Shown here: one piece after another, positions 26,497 to 35,268 of the stretch
Layout of the letters: each line of letters opens with the position of its first letter
Position numbering within the stretch: the stretch's first letter is position 1
Assembly: GCA_004293645.1 (NCBI GenBank)
Contig: REAB01000051.1
Coordinates: forward strand, 1-64,000
Direction of reading: 5' to 3'
Length of the DNA: 64,000 nt
Source: Cytophagia bacterium
Lineage (GTDB): Bacteria > Bacteroidota > Bacteroidia > Cytophagales > Spirosomataceae
The notes under the pieces: model-generated
Databases searched by the model: none
What the model saw: only the letters and a program-made list of their open reading frames with translations
Told to the model about the DNA's origin: nothing
Program-made: the position numbers and the translations under genes

Positions 26497-27328
26497 AATT
26501 TGGTGGTATGGCTCAGTAGCCGCAATTATGAGCTTAACGGCTTGCCACAAACCGCGCCAAAAAACCGTCCCCGATTCTGTAGCAGTAACCCAGCCCGCTG
26601 CCGCTGCCGCGCCAACCAAGCCGCTCAGCGACTCAACCGCTGCCGCCACAGAATTGGACGAAACAAAATTCAATGCAACCGATATTGAATTTAAGTACTT
26701 GACAGCCAAGTCGAAAATATCGTTCAAAAGCAAAGACCAAAACATTGACGATGCCAATGTGAACATGAGAATCAAAAAAGACAGCATCATTTGGTTGTAT
26801 ATTTCCAAACTGGGCTTTGAGGCAGCTCGCGCCATTGTTCGGCAAGATTCGGTATTTGTGATGGACAAAATTCACGCCGAGTATTACGCTTACAGCTACG
26901 AACAACTGAGCAAAAAATTTAATTTTGGGCTTTCTTACAACTTGATTCAATCTATTTTGATTGGCAATATGCCCATTCCTAAACAGCCCAATCAACGATT
27001 CAAAAAAGAAAAAGACTATTTTATGCTCCGCCAGCAAGAAGGTAAAATACTGATTGACAACTACATAGGTGAAAAAAGCCGCCGACTCAAAAAACTAATG
27101 GCCACCGACCAACCCACCAAAACATCGCTCACACTCGACTACGACGATTTTACGGAATTAAGCAACTTCATATTTCCCTACACAAGTTTGCTCAAATTAG
27201 ACTACCAATCAGCCCAAGACCAGCAGTTTTACCAAACGGTTTTCAAAATTAAACACCAAAAAATTGAACTAACCGACCAGAAGTTGGAGTTCCCTTTTGT
27301 GATTCCTACCAAGTATAAACGTAAATAA
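26486..27328 (+). CDS. DUF4292 lipoprotein
   Basis: A 280-residue lipoprotein: N-terminal hydrophobic stretch ending in lipobox MSLTAC, then a Pro/Ala-rich linker of about 30 residues ('PAAAAAPTKPLSDSTAAAT'). The body fits DUF4292, a Bacteroidota family with a LolA/LolB-like half-barrel: 'LTAKSKISFKSKDQNIDDAN', 'IWLYISKLGFEAARAIVRQD', 'VFVMDKIHAEYYAYSYEQL'. By fold analogy it may carry lipid or lipoprotein, but this is not shown. It starts inside the end of the TPR gene and precedes the EnvC-like gene. Confidence 0.85.
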   Translation: MNSKIWWYGSVAAIMSLTACHKPRQKTVPDSVAVTQPAAAAAPTKPLSDSTAAATELDETKFNATDIEFKYLTAKSKISFKSKDQNIDDANVNMRIKKDSIIWLYISKLGFEAARAIVRQDSVFVMDKIHAEYYAYSYEQLSKKFNFGLSYNLIQSILIGNMPIPKQPNQRFKKEKDYFMLRQQEGKILIDNYIGEKSRRLKKLMATDQPTKTSLTLDYDDFTELSNFIFPYTSLLKLDYQSAQDQQFYQTVFKIKHQKIELTDQKLEFPFVIPTKYKRK

Positions 27329-27498
27329 CGCCCAAATTTTCCGTTATTTGCCATTTCAAACCATTTTTTGAGCCAATGTTTACCGTCCATCGGTTTCAGT
27401 TATTATCGTATTTTGTAGCTATCAAAGCAACGTTGGTTGCGATTTGCAAACCCGACCCAAACGGCATCGGACTTGCAATCCGACTTCTCAAACGAGCT

Positions 27499-28848
27499 AT
27501 GTTCAAATATTGCTTATTGATCATTTTTTTGGGGTCTATTGTGCCCATTTTTGCCCAAAAATCAAGGCAGCAATTAGAAAAAGAAAAACGCGAAAACTTG
27601 GAACGCATGAACGAAGTGCGCGGTATTTTGAAACAAACTACTGCCCAAAAACGCGCCAGCCTCGGCCAATTGAAAGCCATCGGGCAGCAAATTTCGACCC
27701 AAAAACGCAAAATAGACCTCCTCAACGAAGACCTTACGCTCATGAACAGCGAACTGCATGAACTGATGGTAGCCCGCATGGAACTCGACAGAGATTTGGG
27801 CAAGCTCCGCAAAGAATACGGCTCCATGATTTATGCCTCTTCCAAACACAACAACAGCCTCAGCCATTTAAGTTTTTTGTTTTCAGCACCTACTTTCAAT
27901 CAGTTTTTTATTCGCTACAAATACCTCAAACAATACACCCAAGAACGCGAAAAACAAGTAATTCAAATGAAACAGGTGCAGGGTTTGATGGTAACTAAAA
28001 CCAAAAGCATTACCAATAAGAAAAAAGACCAGCAAAGTACCCTTACCGTGCGGATTTCGGAGGGCAAGAATTTGGAACAACTCAAAACCGAAAAAGACAA
28101 AGTAGTGAAAGAACTGAGCAGCCGCGAAAGCGAACTCCAACAAGAAATTGCCGAAATAAGAAAAGCCAACCGCGAAGTAGAAAACACGCTCACCAACATC
28201 ATTAGAAGAGAAATAAAAGAACGACGCGAACGCGAAAGCCGCGAAAAAACCGCCCGCGACCGCTTAGAACGCGACCGAATAGCCCGCGAGCGCGAAGCTG
28301 CCAACAAACAACGCGAAGCCGAAAAAGCCGCTGGTAAACCCGAAGAAGAAATAGCCAAAGAAGCCCCAAAACCCGAAGTAAAAGTAGAAGCAACCCCCGA
28401 CCCTGGCGGCATGAACGAAGCCGAAAGCGCACTGGCATCGTCGTTTTCGGCTTCGCGCGGGCGCTTGCCCTGGCCTGTCAAAAGTGGGTTTGTGTCTGAC
28501 CATTTTGGCACCAAACCCCACCCTACCCTACCCCGAATTTTTGAAAAAAACGACGGCGTGGATATTCAGACCAATGCCAATGAGGCCGTGCGGTCGGTAT
28601 ATGACGGCGTGGTGATGGGCGTAGAAAACATGGGAATTATTCGCAACGTGGTCTATATTCAACACGGCGACTACTACACCATTTATACCAAACTCAAAAG
28701 CGTGAGCGTGCGTACAGGCCAAAAAGTAAAAGCCCGCGATACCATCGGCACCGTAGCCACCGACTCCGACGGCGTGTCGGCAATCAATTTTCAAATCTGG
28801 AAAAATACCAGCAAAATGAACCCCGAACCCTGGCTCGCGCCCAAATAA
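27499..28848 (+). CDS. EnvC-like murein hydrolase activator with degenerate LytM domain
   Basis: A 449-residue protein: signal peptide ('YCLLIIFLGSIVPIFAQ'), a long coiled coil (~25-270) rich in Glu/Lys/Arg, an Arg/Glu-rich linker with many 'RERE'-type repeats (~235-290), and a C-terminal M23/LytM domain. Start set at ATG 27499, which gives the signal peptide; the longer frame does not. The zinc ligands of active M23 enzymes (HxxxD and HxH) are replaced: 'FEKNDGVDIQ' has Asn where His is expected, and 'YTIYTKL' lacks the second HxH. This is the pattern of EnvC/NlpD-type activators, which switch on amidases instead of cutting peptidoglycan themselves. Likely works at division or cell separation. 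Confidence 0.87.
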   Translation: MFKYCLLIIFLGSIVPIFAQKSRQQLEKEKRENLERMNEVRGILKQTTAQKRASLGQLKAIGQQISTQKRKIDLLNEDLTLMNSELHELMVARMELDRDLGKLRKEYGSMIYASSKHNNSLSHLSFLFSAPTFNQFFIRYKYLKQYTQEREKQVIQMKQVQGLMVTKTKSITNKKKDQQSTLTVRISEGKNLEQLKTEKDKVVKELSSRESELQQEIAEIRKANREVENTLTNIIRREIKERRERESREKTARDRLERDRIAREREAANKQREAEKAAGKPEEEIAKEAPKPEVKVEATPDPGGMNEAESALASSFSASRGRLPWPVKSGFVSDHFGTKPHPTLPRIFEKNDGVDIQTNANEAVRSVYDGVVMGVENMGIIRNVVYIQHGDYYTIYTKLKSVSVRTGQKVKARDTIGTVATDSDGVSAINFQIWKNTSKMNPEPWLAPK

Positions 28849-28946
28849 CAAATAACATTGAACAAATAACAAATATCAAATAACATTGAACAAATATCAT
28901 TTAACAACTCAATAACCCAACAACCCAACAACCCAAAACTAAATAA
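28849..28946. repeat. Low-complexity A/C-rich direct repeats before panB
   Basis: CAAATAACATTGAACAAATA occurs twice, followed by repeats of AACAACCC. No gene; it would be part of the panB leader. Confidence 0.5.
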
Positions 28947-29768
28947 ATGTCCACTCAACTCAGCTCCGAAGTCAAGCGCGTAACAACGCACACCATTCAG
29001 GAACTTAAAAATCGGGGCGAAAAAATATCTGCCCTTACCGCCTACGACTACTCAATGGCGCGGATTGTAGATGCGGCGGGCATTGACCTCATCTTGGTCG
29101 GCGACTCGGCATCGAACGTCATAGCTGGCCACGAAACCACGCTGCCCATCACCCTCGACCAGATGATTTACCACGCCCAGGCCGTGGTAAGGGGTGTAAA
29201 ACGGGCATTGGTGGTGGTAGATTTACCATTTGGCACGTACCAGGGCAACTCCGAAGAAGCCCTGCGCTCGGCCATCAGAATCATGAAAGAGTCGGGAGCG
29301 CACGCCGTCAAAATGGAAGGTGGGTTGGAAATCAAAGAATCTATTACCCGCATTTTGAGCGCGGGTGTACCCGTGATGGGGCATTTGGGTCTTACGCCGC
29401 AGTCTATCTACAAATTTGGAACCTATACCGTGCGGGCCAAAGAAGAAACCGAAGCCCAAAAACTCATGGAAGATGCCAAAATGCTCGACGAAGTGGGTTG
29501 CTTTGCCATGGTTTTAGAAAAAATACCCGCCGCGCTCACCCAGCAAGTTTCTAAAAATGTGGGCATTCCAACTGTGGGCATTGGAGCTGGCCCCCACGCC
29601 GACGGCCAAATACTGGTATTGCACGATATGCTGGGCATCAATAAAGAGTTCAAACCTCGCTTTTTGCGCCGCTACGCCGACCTCCACACCGCCATGACCG
29701 ATGCCATCTCAAATTACGTAAAAGACGTAAAAGCCAACGATTTTCCCAACGAAAAAGAATCGTACTGA
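28947..29768 (+). CDS. panB: 3-methyl-2-oxobutanoate hydroxymethyltransferase (ketopantoate hydroxymethyltransferase)
   Basis: First committed step to pantothenate and coenzyme A: adds a hydroxymethyl group from methylene-tetrahydrofolate to 2-oxoisovalerate. 273 residues. Seen: [20 protein letters not shown], the metal-binding [48 protein letters not shown] and [21 protein letters not shown]. All are PanB signatures. No other pan genes are close. Confidence 0.96.
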   Translation: MSTQLSSEVKRVTTHTIQELKNRGEKISALTAYDYSMARIVDAAGIDLILVGDSASNVIAGHETTLPITLDQMIYHAQAVVRGVKRALVVVDLPFGTYQGNSEEALRSAIRIMKESGAHAVKMEGGLEIKESITRILSAGVPVMGHLGLTPQSIYKFGTYTVRAKEETEAQKLMEDAKMLDEVGCFAMVLEKIPAALTQQVSKNVGIPTVGIGAGPHADGQILVLHDMLGINKEFKPRFLRRYADLHTAMTDAISNYVKDVKANDFPNEKESY

Positions 29769-29864
29769 GCAAGTTACAAAATATGAATTGTAGCGGGGTT
29801 CGCAGCCTTGTACTGCACGAAAAAATTTCAAATTACCAAATTTCCCCATTTTCAAATTAACTCC

Positions 29865-30590
29865 ATGAAAGCATTCCACGTTATATACGAAGACAACCAC
29901 CTGCTCATTGTCAATAAGGCGGCGGGTGTATTGGTCCAAGCCGATTCGACGGGCGACGTGCCGTTGCTGGATTTGCTCAAAAATTATATCAAACAAAAAT
30001 ACGATAAACCTGGCGACGTATTTTTGGGCTGCGTGCATCGCCTCGACCGCCCCGTGAGTGGCTTGGTGGTATTTGCCCGCACTTCCAAAGCCCTCGAACG
30101 CATGAACGAGATTTTTAGAAAACGGGATATTCAGAAGACATATTGGGCGGTGGTGAAAAACAAACCACCTTTGAAGCAAGATAAATTGACGCACTGGCTC
30201 AGTAAGGACGAAGCCCGCAACATGGTAACCGCCCACGAATACCCCGTTGGCGACGCTCAAAAAGCAGAATTGTCTTACAGATTGGTAGGCGAACTAAACA
30301 AGCATTTTTTGCTCGAAATAAAACCCATCACAGGCCGCCCGCACCAAATACGCGTACAGTTGGCGGCCATTGGCTGCCCCATCAGAGGCGATGTAAAGTA
30401 TGGCTACAACAAATTCAACCACGACAACAACATCAACCTTCATGCGCGGCGGCTTTATTTTATTCATCCAGTCAAGCAAGAACCCATTTTGTGCCGCGCC
30501 GCGCTCCCCAACGACCCATTTTGGGAAGAATTCTTAGCCATTGACGATGAGGCCATTGGACCAGAACATTTGGGTATTTTACACGAATAA
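29865..30590 (+). CDS. RluA/RluD-family RNA pseudouridine synthase
   Basis: Converts uridine to pseudouridine in rRNA or tRNA. 241 residues, no S4 domain. Start at ATG 29865 (MKAFHVIYEDNHLLIVNK). The catalytic motif HRLDRPVSGLVVFARTSKA holds the Asp; 'ITGRPHQIRVQLAAIGCPI' and 'LHARRLYFIHP' are the other conserved motifs. Which RNA site it modifies cannot be told from sequence alone. It precedes the small membrane protein gene by 15 bp. Confidence 0.93.
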   Translation: MKAFHVIYEDNHLLIVNKAAGVLVQADSTGDVPLLDLLKNYIKQKYDKPGDVFLGCVHRLDRPVSGLVVFARTSKALERMNEIFRKRDIQKTYWAVVKNKPPLKQDKLTHWLSKDEARNMVTAHEYPVGDAQKAELSYRLVGELNKHFLLEIKPITGRPHQIRVQLAAIGCPIRGDVKYGYNKFNHDNNINLHARRLYFIHPVKQEPILCRAALPNDPFWEEFLAIDDEAIGPEHLGILHE

Positions 30591-30605
30591 GTGCCCATTT
30601 CAAAA

Positions 30606-30923
30606 ATGAACTGGATAGAAAAGCTAAAAATACGTTGGAACGTGCAGAGTGGCTGGCAAGTGGCCGTTATTTTGTTGGTATTTGCCTGTACGGGCTTCAC
30701 CGTTATGTACACCAAGAGGTGGATGGCCGCGCAGTTGGGCTTTGACAACCAAACTGCCACTTGGCTCAAATGGGCGTTAAATTTGGGGGTTATTCTACCA
30801 CTCTACCAAGTTATCTTGTTAGGTTATGGTTGGCTTTTTGGCCAATTTGAGTTTTTCTGGAACTTTGAAAAAAGAATGGTCAGGCGCCTGACTCAACCTT
30901 TCGTCGGTCGCAAAAACTCATAG
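30606..30923 (+). CDS. DUF6787-like small membrane protein
   Basis: A 105-residue protein with two hydrophobic segments (~18-38 and ~58-82). The pattern 'KLKIRWNVQSGWQVAVILL' at the start and 'GQFEFFWNFEKRMVRRL' at the end fits the DUF6787 family, which is widespread in Bacteroidota and of unknown function. Start set at ATG 30606. Likely co-transcribed with the pseudouridine synthase. Its last 6 bases overlap the end of a convergent small ORF. Confidence 0.65.
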   Translation: MNWIEKLKIRWNVQSGWQVAVILLVFACTGFTVMYTKRWMAAQLGFDNQTATWLKWALNLGVILPLYQVILLGYGWLFGQFEFFWNFEKRMVRRLTQPFVGRKNS

Positions 30924-31097
30924 TTCGGTTGTACCAATACTCTGCTCTACCACCGAAATATCTTCCCACATTTGGTAGGCCATCTGCCCTACGGTGTTAA
31001 ACATTCCCTGCAATGCACCAAAAATGATGCAAAGTGGCAAAATCACTGGCAAAAACATGAGCCACTGAAATACCATGTAAAAATTGGGTTTTCTCAT
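30918..31097 (-). CDS. Small single-pass membrane protein (59 residues)
   Basis: ATG 31097 to TGA 30918. Starts MRKPNFYMVFQWLMFLPVIL, followed by PLCIIFGALQ, giving one membrane helix (~8-30), then an amphipathic, acidic C-terminus ('GQMAYQMWEDISVVEQS'). No family recognised. The membrane helix, basic N-terminus and compact frame make it a plausible real gene; the convergent overlap of 6 bp with its neighbour is allowed. No clear promoter seen. Confidence 0.5.
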   Translation of the reverse strand: MRKPNFYMVFQWLMFLPVILPLCIIFGALQGMFNTVGQMAYQMWEDISVVEQSIGTTEL

Positions 31098-31549
31098 TGA
31101 GGTTAAAGCTTTAAAATATTCGTTTTTAAAATTGTTTGTTGGTTTAGTTCACCTGTTTGTTGGGTTATGTCAAACAACGTGCCAAATTTTAAAATAATTT
31201 AACTTTTATGGGTTGGTACAGCAAATCTTTACAAGTTAATATAACTGTAAAGATATATTTTTTATTTATTTAATTATATATTACTAAAAACATTAAATTT
31301 CGATAAATGTTTAAAGACTTACAGAAAGTCAAATTTTAAATCGTAATACATTGATAATCAATTGGTTATTAAAAAAACAACAAGCTAGCACAACTATCTA
31401 ATTATCAGCAAGTTACCTATTTTTAATTTAACTTTCCCTAAGTCTTCAATCAATGTTCAAATATTTATTTTTTTGTTAAATACAAGCACTTACAATAATC
31501 TTTTAGCGGGTTATTTTGTTAATAAAACACACAAAGACATCAACATGCA
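31098..31549. other. AT-rich gap upstream of mutL
   Basis: About 450 bp, strongly AT-rich. I see no ORF with coding character, no tRNA and no strong terminator. TGTTTGTTGGTTTAG/TGTTTGTTGGGTTATG is a short direct repeat near 31134 and 31152. No full TAnnTTTG match was found on either strand, so the mutL promoter is not located. Confidence 0.5.
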
Positions 31550-33412
31550 ATGCAAGATATAGTTCGATTGCTCCCCGACTCAATAGCCAACCAAATAGCC
31601 GCAGGGGAGGTAGTGCAACGCCCCGCTTCGGTTGTCAAAGAATTGTTGGAAAACGCGGTGGACGCAGGAGCTAAAAACATTCAAGTGATTGTACGCGACG
31701 CAGGCCGCACGCTCATTCAAGTTACCGACGACGGCAAGGGAATGTCCGAAACCGATGCCCGCATGAGTTTTGAACGCCACGCCACGTCCAAAATCCGCAC
31801 CGCCGACGATTTATTTCGCATCAAAACCATGGGGTTCAGGGGCGAGGCGCTGGCCTCAATAGCGGCCATTGCCCAAGTAGAAATGAGAACCCGCCGCCCC
31901 ACCGACGAAATTGGAACGCTGCTCCGAATAGAAGGCTCAGAAATAAAATCGCAGGAATCGGTGGCGTGTTTGCCTGGCACCAATTTGCTCATCAAAAACT
32001 TGTTTTATAACGTACCCGCCCGCCGTAACTTCCTCAAAACCAACTCGGTAGAAATGCGTCATATTTTAGACGAATTTCAGCGCGTAGCCCTGGCCAATCC
32101 CGAGATTGGCTTTGCGCTTTATCACAACGACACCGAAGTGTATAACCTGTACGCAGGCAAATTGAGCCGCCGCATTGTTGATATGTTTGGCAAAAACTAC
32201 CGCGAAAACCTCATCTCCTGCCAAGAAGACACCTCTTACGTAAATGTGAGCGGCTACGTGGGCAAGCCCGATTTTGCCCGCAAAACACGCGGCGAGCAAT
32301 TTTTCTTTGTCAATGAGCGGTTTGTCAAGCACAGTTATTTGCACCACGCCGTGCTATCGGCCTACGAAGGTACTATTGCCGACGGTAGCCACCCCTTTTA
32401 TGTGCTGTTTATTGAGATAGACCCCTCGCACATAGACATCAATATTCATCCTACCAAAACCGAAATAAAGTTTGACGATGAGCGGTCGGTTTACGCGCTT
32501 TTGATGGCCGCCGTGCGCAAAGCCGTCAGTACCAACCACCTGTCAAGTTCGATTGATTTTGACGCAAATGTCAATTTTTTGGGGCCTATGAGCGGTCAGC
32601 GCAGCGGAATATTGGCCAGTGGCGGAACTGCCCCCAGCAATAATTTTGCCGACAACACCGCTTCCAAACGCGAAAAATCGAATACTGGGCACTGGGAACA
32701 GCTCTTTGACGGTTTTCAAAAAAATACGCCTCATTCTACCAGCCAAACGCAGTTGGATTTGGAAGAAAACCCTGCCACCAACCAACCGCTGACTGTGAGT
32801 AGCCGCGTCAACCAAGTGCAGGCCAATTTTCCAGCTTCCGAAAACAGCCCCGCCGTTGTGCAGCAGTTGCACAATCGGTATTTGCTGACGCAGGTGAAGT
32901 CGGGGATGATGCTCATTGACCAACGCGCCGCCTACGAGCGCGTGCTCTACGACCGCTACCTCAACGAATTGCAGCACACGCCTGGCAGCGCGCAGCAATT
33001 GTTGTTTCCTGCCACGGTGCAATTGAGCGTAGCCGACGTGGCCTTACTTTTGGGCATCAAAGACACCATTCTGGCGTTGGGATTCGATTTTGATGCCCTC
33101 GGCAACGATACCCTCGTGGTGCGCAGCCTCCCTGCCGACCTCCCCCACGAAAACCCGCAGCAGCTTTTTGAAGAATTGGCCGAGCAACTCAAACTCAATT
33201 TGGAAGAAATAAAACTGGGCAAAACCGAAACCACGGCGCGTTTATTGGCCCGTCGCTTTGCGGGTCGGTACTTAACAGCGCTTGCGCCCCCAGCCATGAC
33301 TCACCTCATTGACCAAGTTTTTGCTTCTTCCAACCCAAATAACACCCCCAACGGTGAACCCATTTTTACTATTTTGACGTTAGAAAAAATAGCGTCTTTT
33401 TTCAAATCGTAA
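31550..33412 (+). CDS. mutL: DNA mismatch repair protein MutL
   Basis: Links MutS recognition of mismatches to downstream repair. 620 residues. N-terminal GHKL ATPase: IAAGEVVQRPASVVKELLEN, DAGAKNIQV, VTDDGKGM, RHATSKI, TMGFRGEALASIAA. The linker (~330-440) is low-complexity. The C-terminal dimerisation domain carries DQRAAYERVLYD (from residue ~457) in place of the endonuclease motif DQHA(X)2E(X)4E, and 'PNGEPIFTILTLEKI' where nicking MutLs have a Cys/His-containing CPHGRP. So the metal site looks lost or altered. Start at ATG 31550. Confidence 0.96.
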   Translation: MQDIVRLLPDSIANQIAAGEVVQRPASVVKELLENAVDAGAKNIQVIVRDAGRTLIQVTDDGKGMSETDARMSFERHATSKIRTADDLFRIKTMGFRGEALASIAAIAQVEMRTRRPTDEIGTLLRIEGSEIKSQESVACLPGTNLLIKNLFYNVPARRNFLKTNSVEMRHILDEFQRVALANPEIGFALYHNDTEVYNLYAGKLSRRIVDMFGKNYRENLISCQEDTSYVNVSGYVGKPDFARKTRGEQFFFVNERFVKHSYLHHAVLSAYEGTIADGSHPFYVLFIEIDPSHIDINIHPTKTEIKFDDERSVYALLMAAVRKAVSTNHLSSSIDFDANVNFLGPMSGQRSGILASGGTAPSNNFADNTASKREKSNTGHWEQLFDGFQKNTPHSTSQTQLDLEENPATNQPLTVSSRVNQVQANFPASENSPAVVQQLHNRYLLTQVKSGMMLIDQRAAYERVLYDRYLNELQHTPGSAQQLLFPATVQLSVADVALLLGIKDTILALGFDFDALGNDTLVVRSLPADLPHENPQQLFEELAEQLKLNLEEIKLGKTETTARLLARRFAGRYLTALAPPAMTHLIDQVFASSNPNNTPNGEPIFTILTLEKIASFFKS

Positions 33413-33417
33413 CTCCA

Positions 33418-34197
33418 ATGCTCAACATTACACCCATTGTTCGCAACTTGCTCATTATAAACGTAGTTGCTTTCTTTTTACAGAGTTTAATACCCCAACT
33501 TACGGGGCTGCTTTCGCTTCATTCGGTGTTGTCGTCCAATTTTATGCCGCACCAATTTATAACCTACATGTTTCTGCACGGCAGCATTGGGCATTTGTTT
33601 AGCAATATGCTGGGTTTGTTTTTCTTTGGACCCATTTTAGAGCAGCAAGTATTGGGACCTAAGCGGTTTTTAATTTTCTATTTTTTTACGGGCATCGGGG
33701 CGGGCTTTTTGTATTCAGGCATTAATTACTACGAAATGTCGCAGCTCAAACAAGCCGTAGATTTGTACGTGCAGTATCCATCGCCCGACGCTTTTTTGGA
33801 TTTTATGACCCGTTTTGCCCCCAATTTAAAGCGAGCCGCCTTAGACTTTTTAAATAATTTTGAAGAAAATCCCGTTAATACATCTTACATAGCCGAAAGC
33901 ATTAATTTTGTAAAAGACCGCTACAATGACCAAGTGAATGTGCCTATGTTGGGGGCTTCGGGGGCGGTTTTTGGCATCTTAGCTGCCTTTGGGCTATTGT
34001 TTCCCAACATGGAAATGTTTCTGTTGTTTGTGCCATTTCCCATCAAAGCCAAATATTTTATCAGTTTTTATGCCATATATGAGATTTATTCGGGCATCAA
34101 CCACAAAGATTCGGGCGTAGCGCATTTTGCACACGTGGGTGGTATGCTTTTTGCCTACATACTACTCAGGTGGTGGCGCATCAAACGCGCGTATTGA
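33418..34197 (+). CDS. Rhomboid intramembrane serine protease (first of two)
   Basis: A 259-residue polytopic membrane protease. Catalytic Ser181 lies in MLGASGAVFGIL and the partner His239 in AHFAHVGGM. The oxyanion/loop motif HGSIGHLFSNM at 54-64 is present. Unusual: a soluble insert of about 70 residues (~105-175) between the membrane helices before the catalytic serine, absent from the second copy. Substrate unknown. It starts 6 bp after mutL and precedes another rhomboid by 56 bp. Confidence 0.92.
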   Translation: MLNITPIVRNLLIINVVAFFLQSLIPQLTGLLSLHSVLSSNFMPHQFITYMFLHGSIGHLFSNMLGLFFFGPILEQQVLGPKRFLIFYFFTGIGAGFLYSGINYYEMSQLKQAVDLYVQYPSPDAFLDFMTRFAPNLKRAALDFLNNFEENPVNTSYIAESINFVKDRYNDQVNVPMLGASGAVFGILAAFGLLFPNMEMFLLFVPFPIKAKYFISFYAIYEIYSGINHKDSGVAHFAHVGGMLFAYILLRWWRIKRAY

Positions 34198-34253
34198 GTT
34201 GGTATTTTGATATTTTATGCCTATTTTAGCACCAATTAATAGCAACCAAGCAG

Positions 34254-35171
34254 ATGAACGGAATATTCGCCGACTTGAAAAATGAGTTTTACAAAGCCAA
34301 CAACGCGGTCGTAAAACTTATTTTGCTCAACGTACTCATTTTTGTAAGCGTCATCGTGTCGCGCGTGGTTTTGTACTACGCGGGGCAAAAGGACGCGTAC
34401 GGCTGGTTAATGCAAAACCTCAATCTGTCCGCCAATTTTCAGTCGTTTATCTACAAACCGTGGACACTACTCACCAATTTTTTTATTCACGAAGGCATCT
34501 GGCACGTTGTGTTCAATATGCTCTTTCTGTATTGGTTTGGCAAATTGTTGGAAGAATACTTGGGCAGTAAAAGGCTCGTTGGCTTGTATATTTTGGGCGG
34601 TTTGGCGGGCGGAGCGGTATTTTTGTTCATGTACAACCTGCTCCCTTATTTTCAAAATACAGTAGCTACGGCCACGCTTGTGGGCGCATCGGGAGCTATT
34701 TTTGCCATTATTGTTGGTACGGCCACGCTCCTACCCAACTACACTTTCTTCTTATTGTTTATTGGTCCCGTCAGGCTCAAATACATCGCCGCTTTTTACA
34801 TTTTACTTTCAATGATTGAGCTGGTAGGCCCCAATGCGGGTGGCAACTTAGCGCACTTGGCGGGGGCTTTAGTTGGTTTTGGGTTTATCAAATCTTTGCA
34901 AAGCGGCACCGATTGGGGCGTTCCTATCTACGCCATCGGCAACTTTTTTTCATTGCTTTTTGTGTACAAACCCATCCCGCGTGTGCCACAACGCGCCCAA
35001 GCCACCACCACACCCAGCAAACGTCAGTTTTCAACGTTCAACAAAGAACAGAATGTAACGTCGGTGCCTACGCAAGAAGAAGTAGATGCTATTTTGGACA
35101 AAATATCGCGGTCGGGCTACGAAAGCCTGAGCCGAGAAGAAAAGCAAAAACTCTACAAGGCCAGCCAGTAA
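34254..35171 (+). CDS. Rhomboid intramembrane serine protease with C-terminal DUF6576-like tail (second of two)
   Basis: A 305-residue rhomboid. Ser146 lies in LVGASGAIFAI and His201 in NLAHLAGALVGF; HEGIWHVVFNM at 79-89 is the loop motif. After the last helix comes a linker rich in Gln/Thr/Ala, then a ~35-residue helical tail 'TQEEVDAILDKISRSGYESL...EEKQKLYKAS', matching the small C-terminal domain (DUF6576) on Bacteroidota rhomboids. The tail is cytosolic by topology and may bind partners or regulate the protease. Paired with the preceding rhomboid. Confidence 0.92.
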   Translation: MNGIFADLKNEFYKANNAVVKLILLNVLIFVSVIVSRVVLYYAGQKDAYGWLMQNLNLSANFQSFIYKPWTLLTNFFIHEGIWHVVFNMLFLYWFGKLLEEYLGSKRLVGLYILGGLAGGAVFLFMYNLLPYFQNTVATATLVGASGAIFAIIVGTATLLPNYTFFLLFIGPVRLKYIAAFYILLSMIELVGPNAGGNLAHLAGALVGFGFIKSLQSGTDWGVPIYAIGNFFSLLFVYKPIPRVPQRAQATTTPSKRQFSTFNKEQNVTSVPTQEEVDAILDKISRSGYESLSREEKQKLYKASQ

Positions 35172-35195
35172 GGCCATAAATCGGATTGTTTTTTG

Positions 35196-35203
35196 TAATT
35201 TTG
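35196..35203 (+). promoter_or_regulatory. Likely -7 promoter element of dxs
   Basis: TAATTTTG, a full match to TAnnTTTG, 66 bp before the dxs ATG and 25 bp after the rhomboid stop. No -33 element at standard spacing. Confidence 0.5.
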
Positions 35204-35268
35204 CCAAACACTTTCGGCAACGAGTGAGTTATAGATTAACTACGTTTAGAACTAAATACTGTTAGCTC

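Noticed and set aside
28202-28521. Minus-strand frames in the EnvC-like gene
   Set aside because: Generated by the GAA/CGC-rich coiled-coil codons; low complexity, no family.
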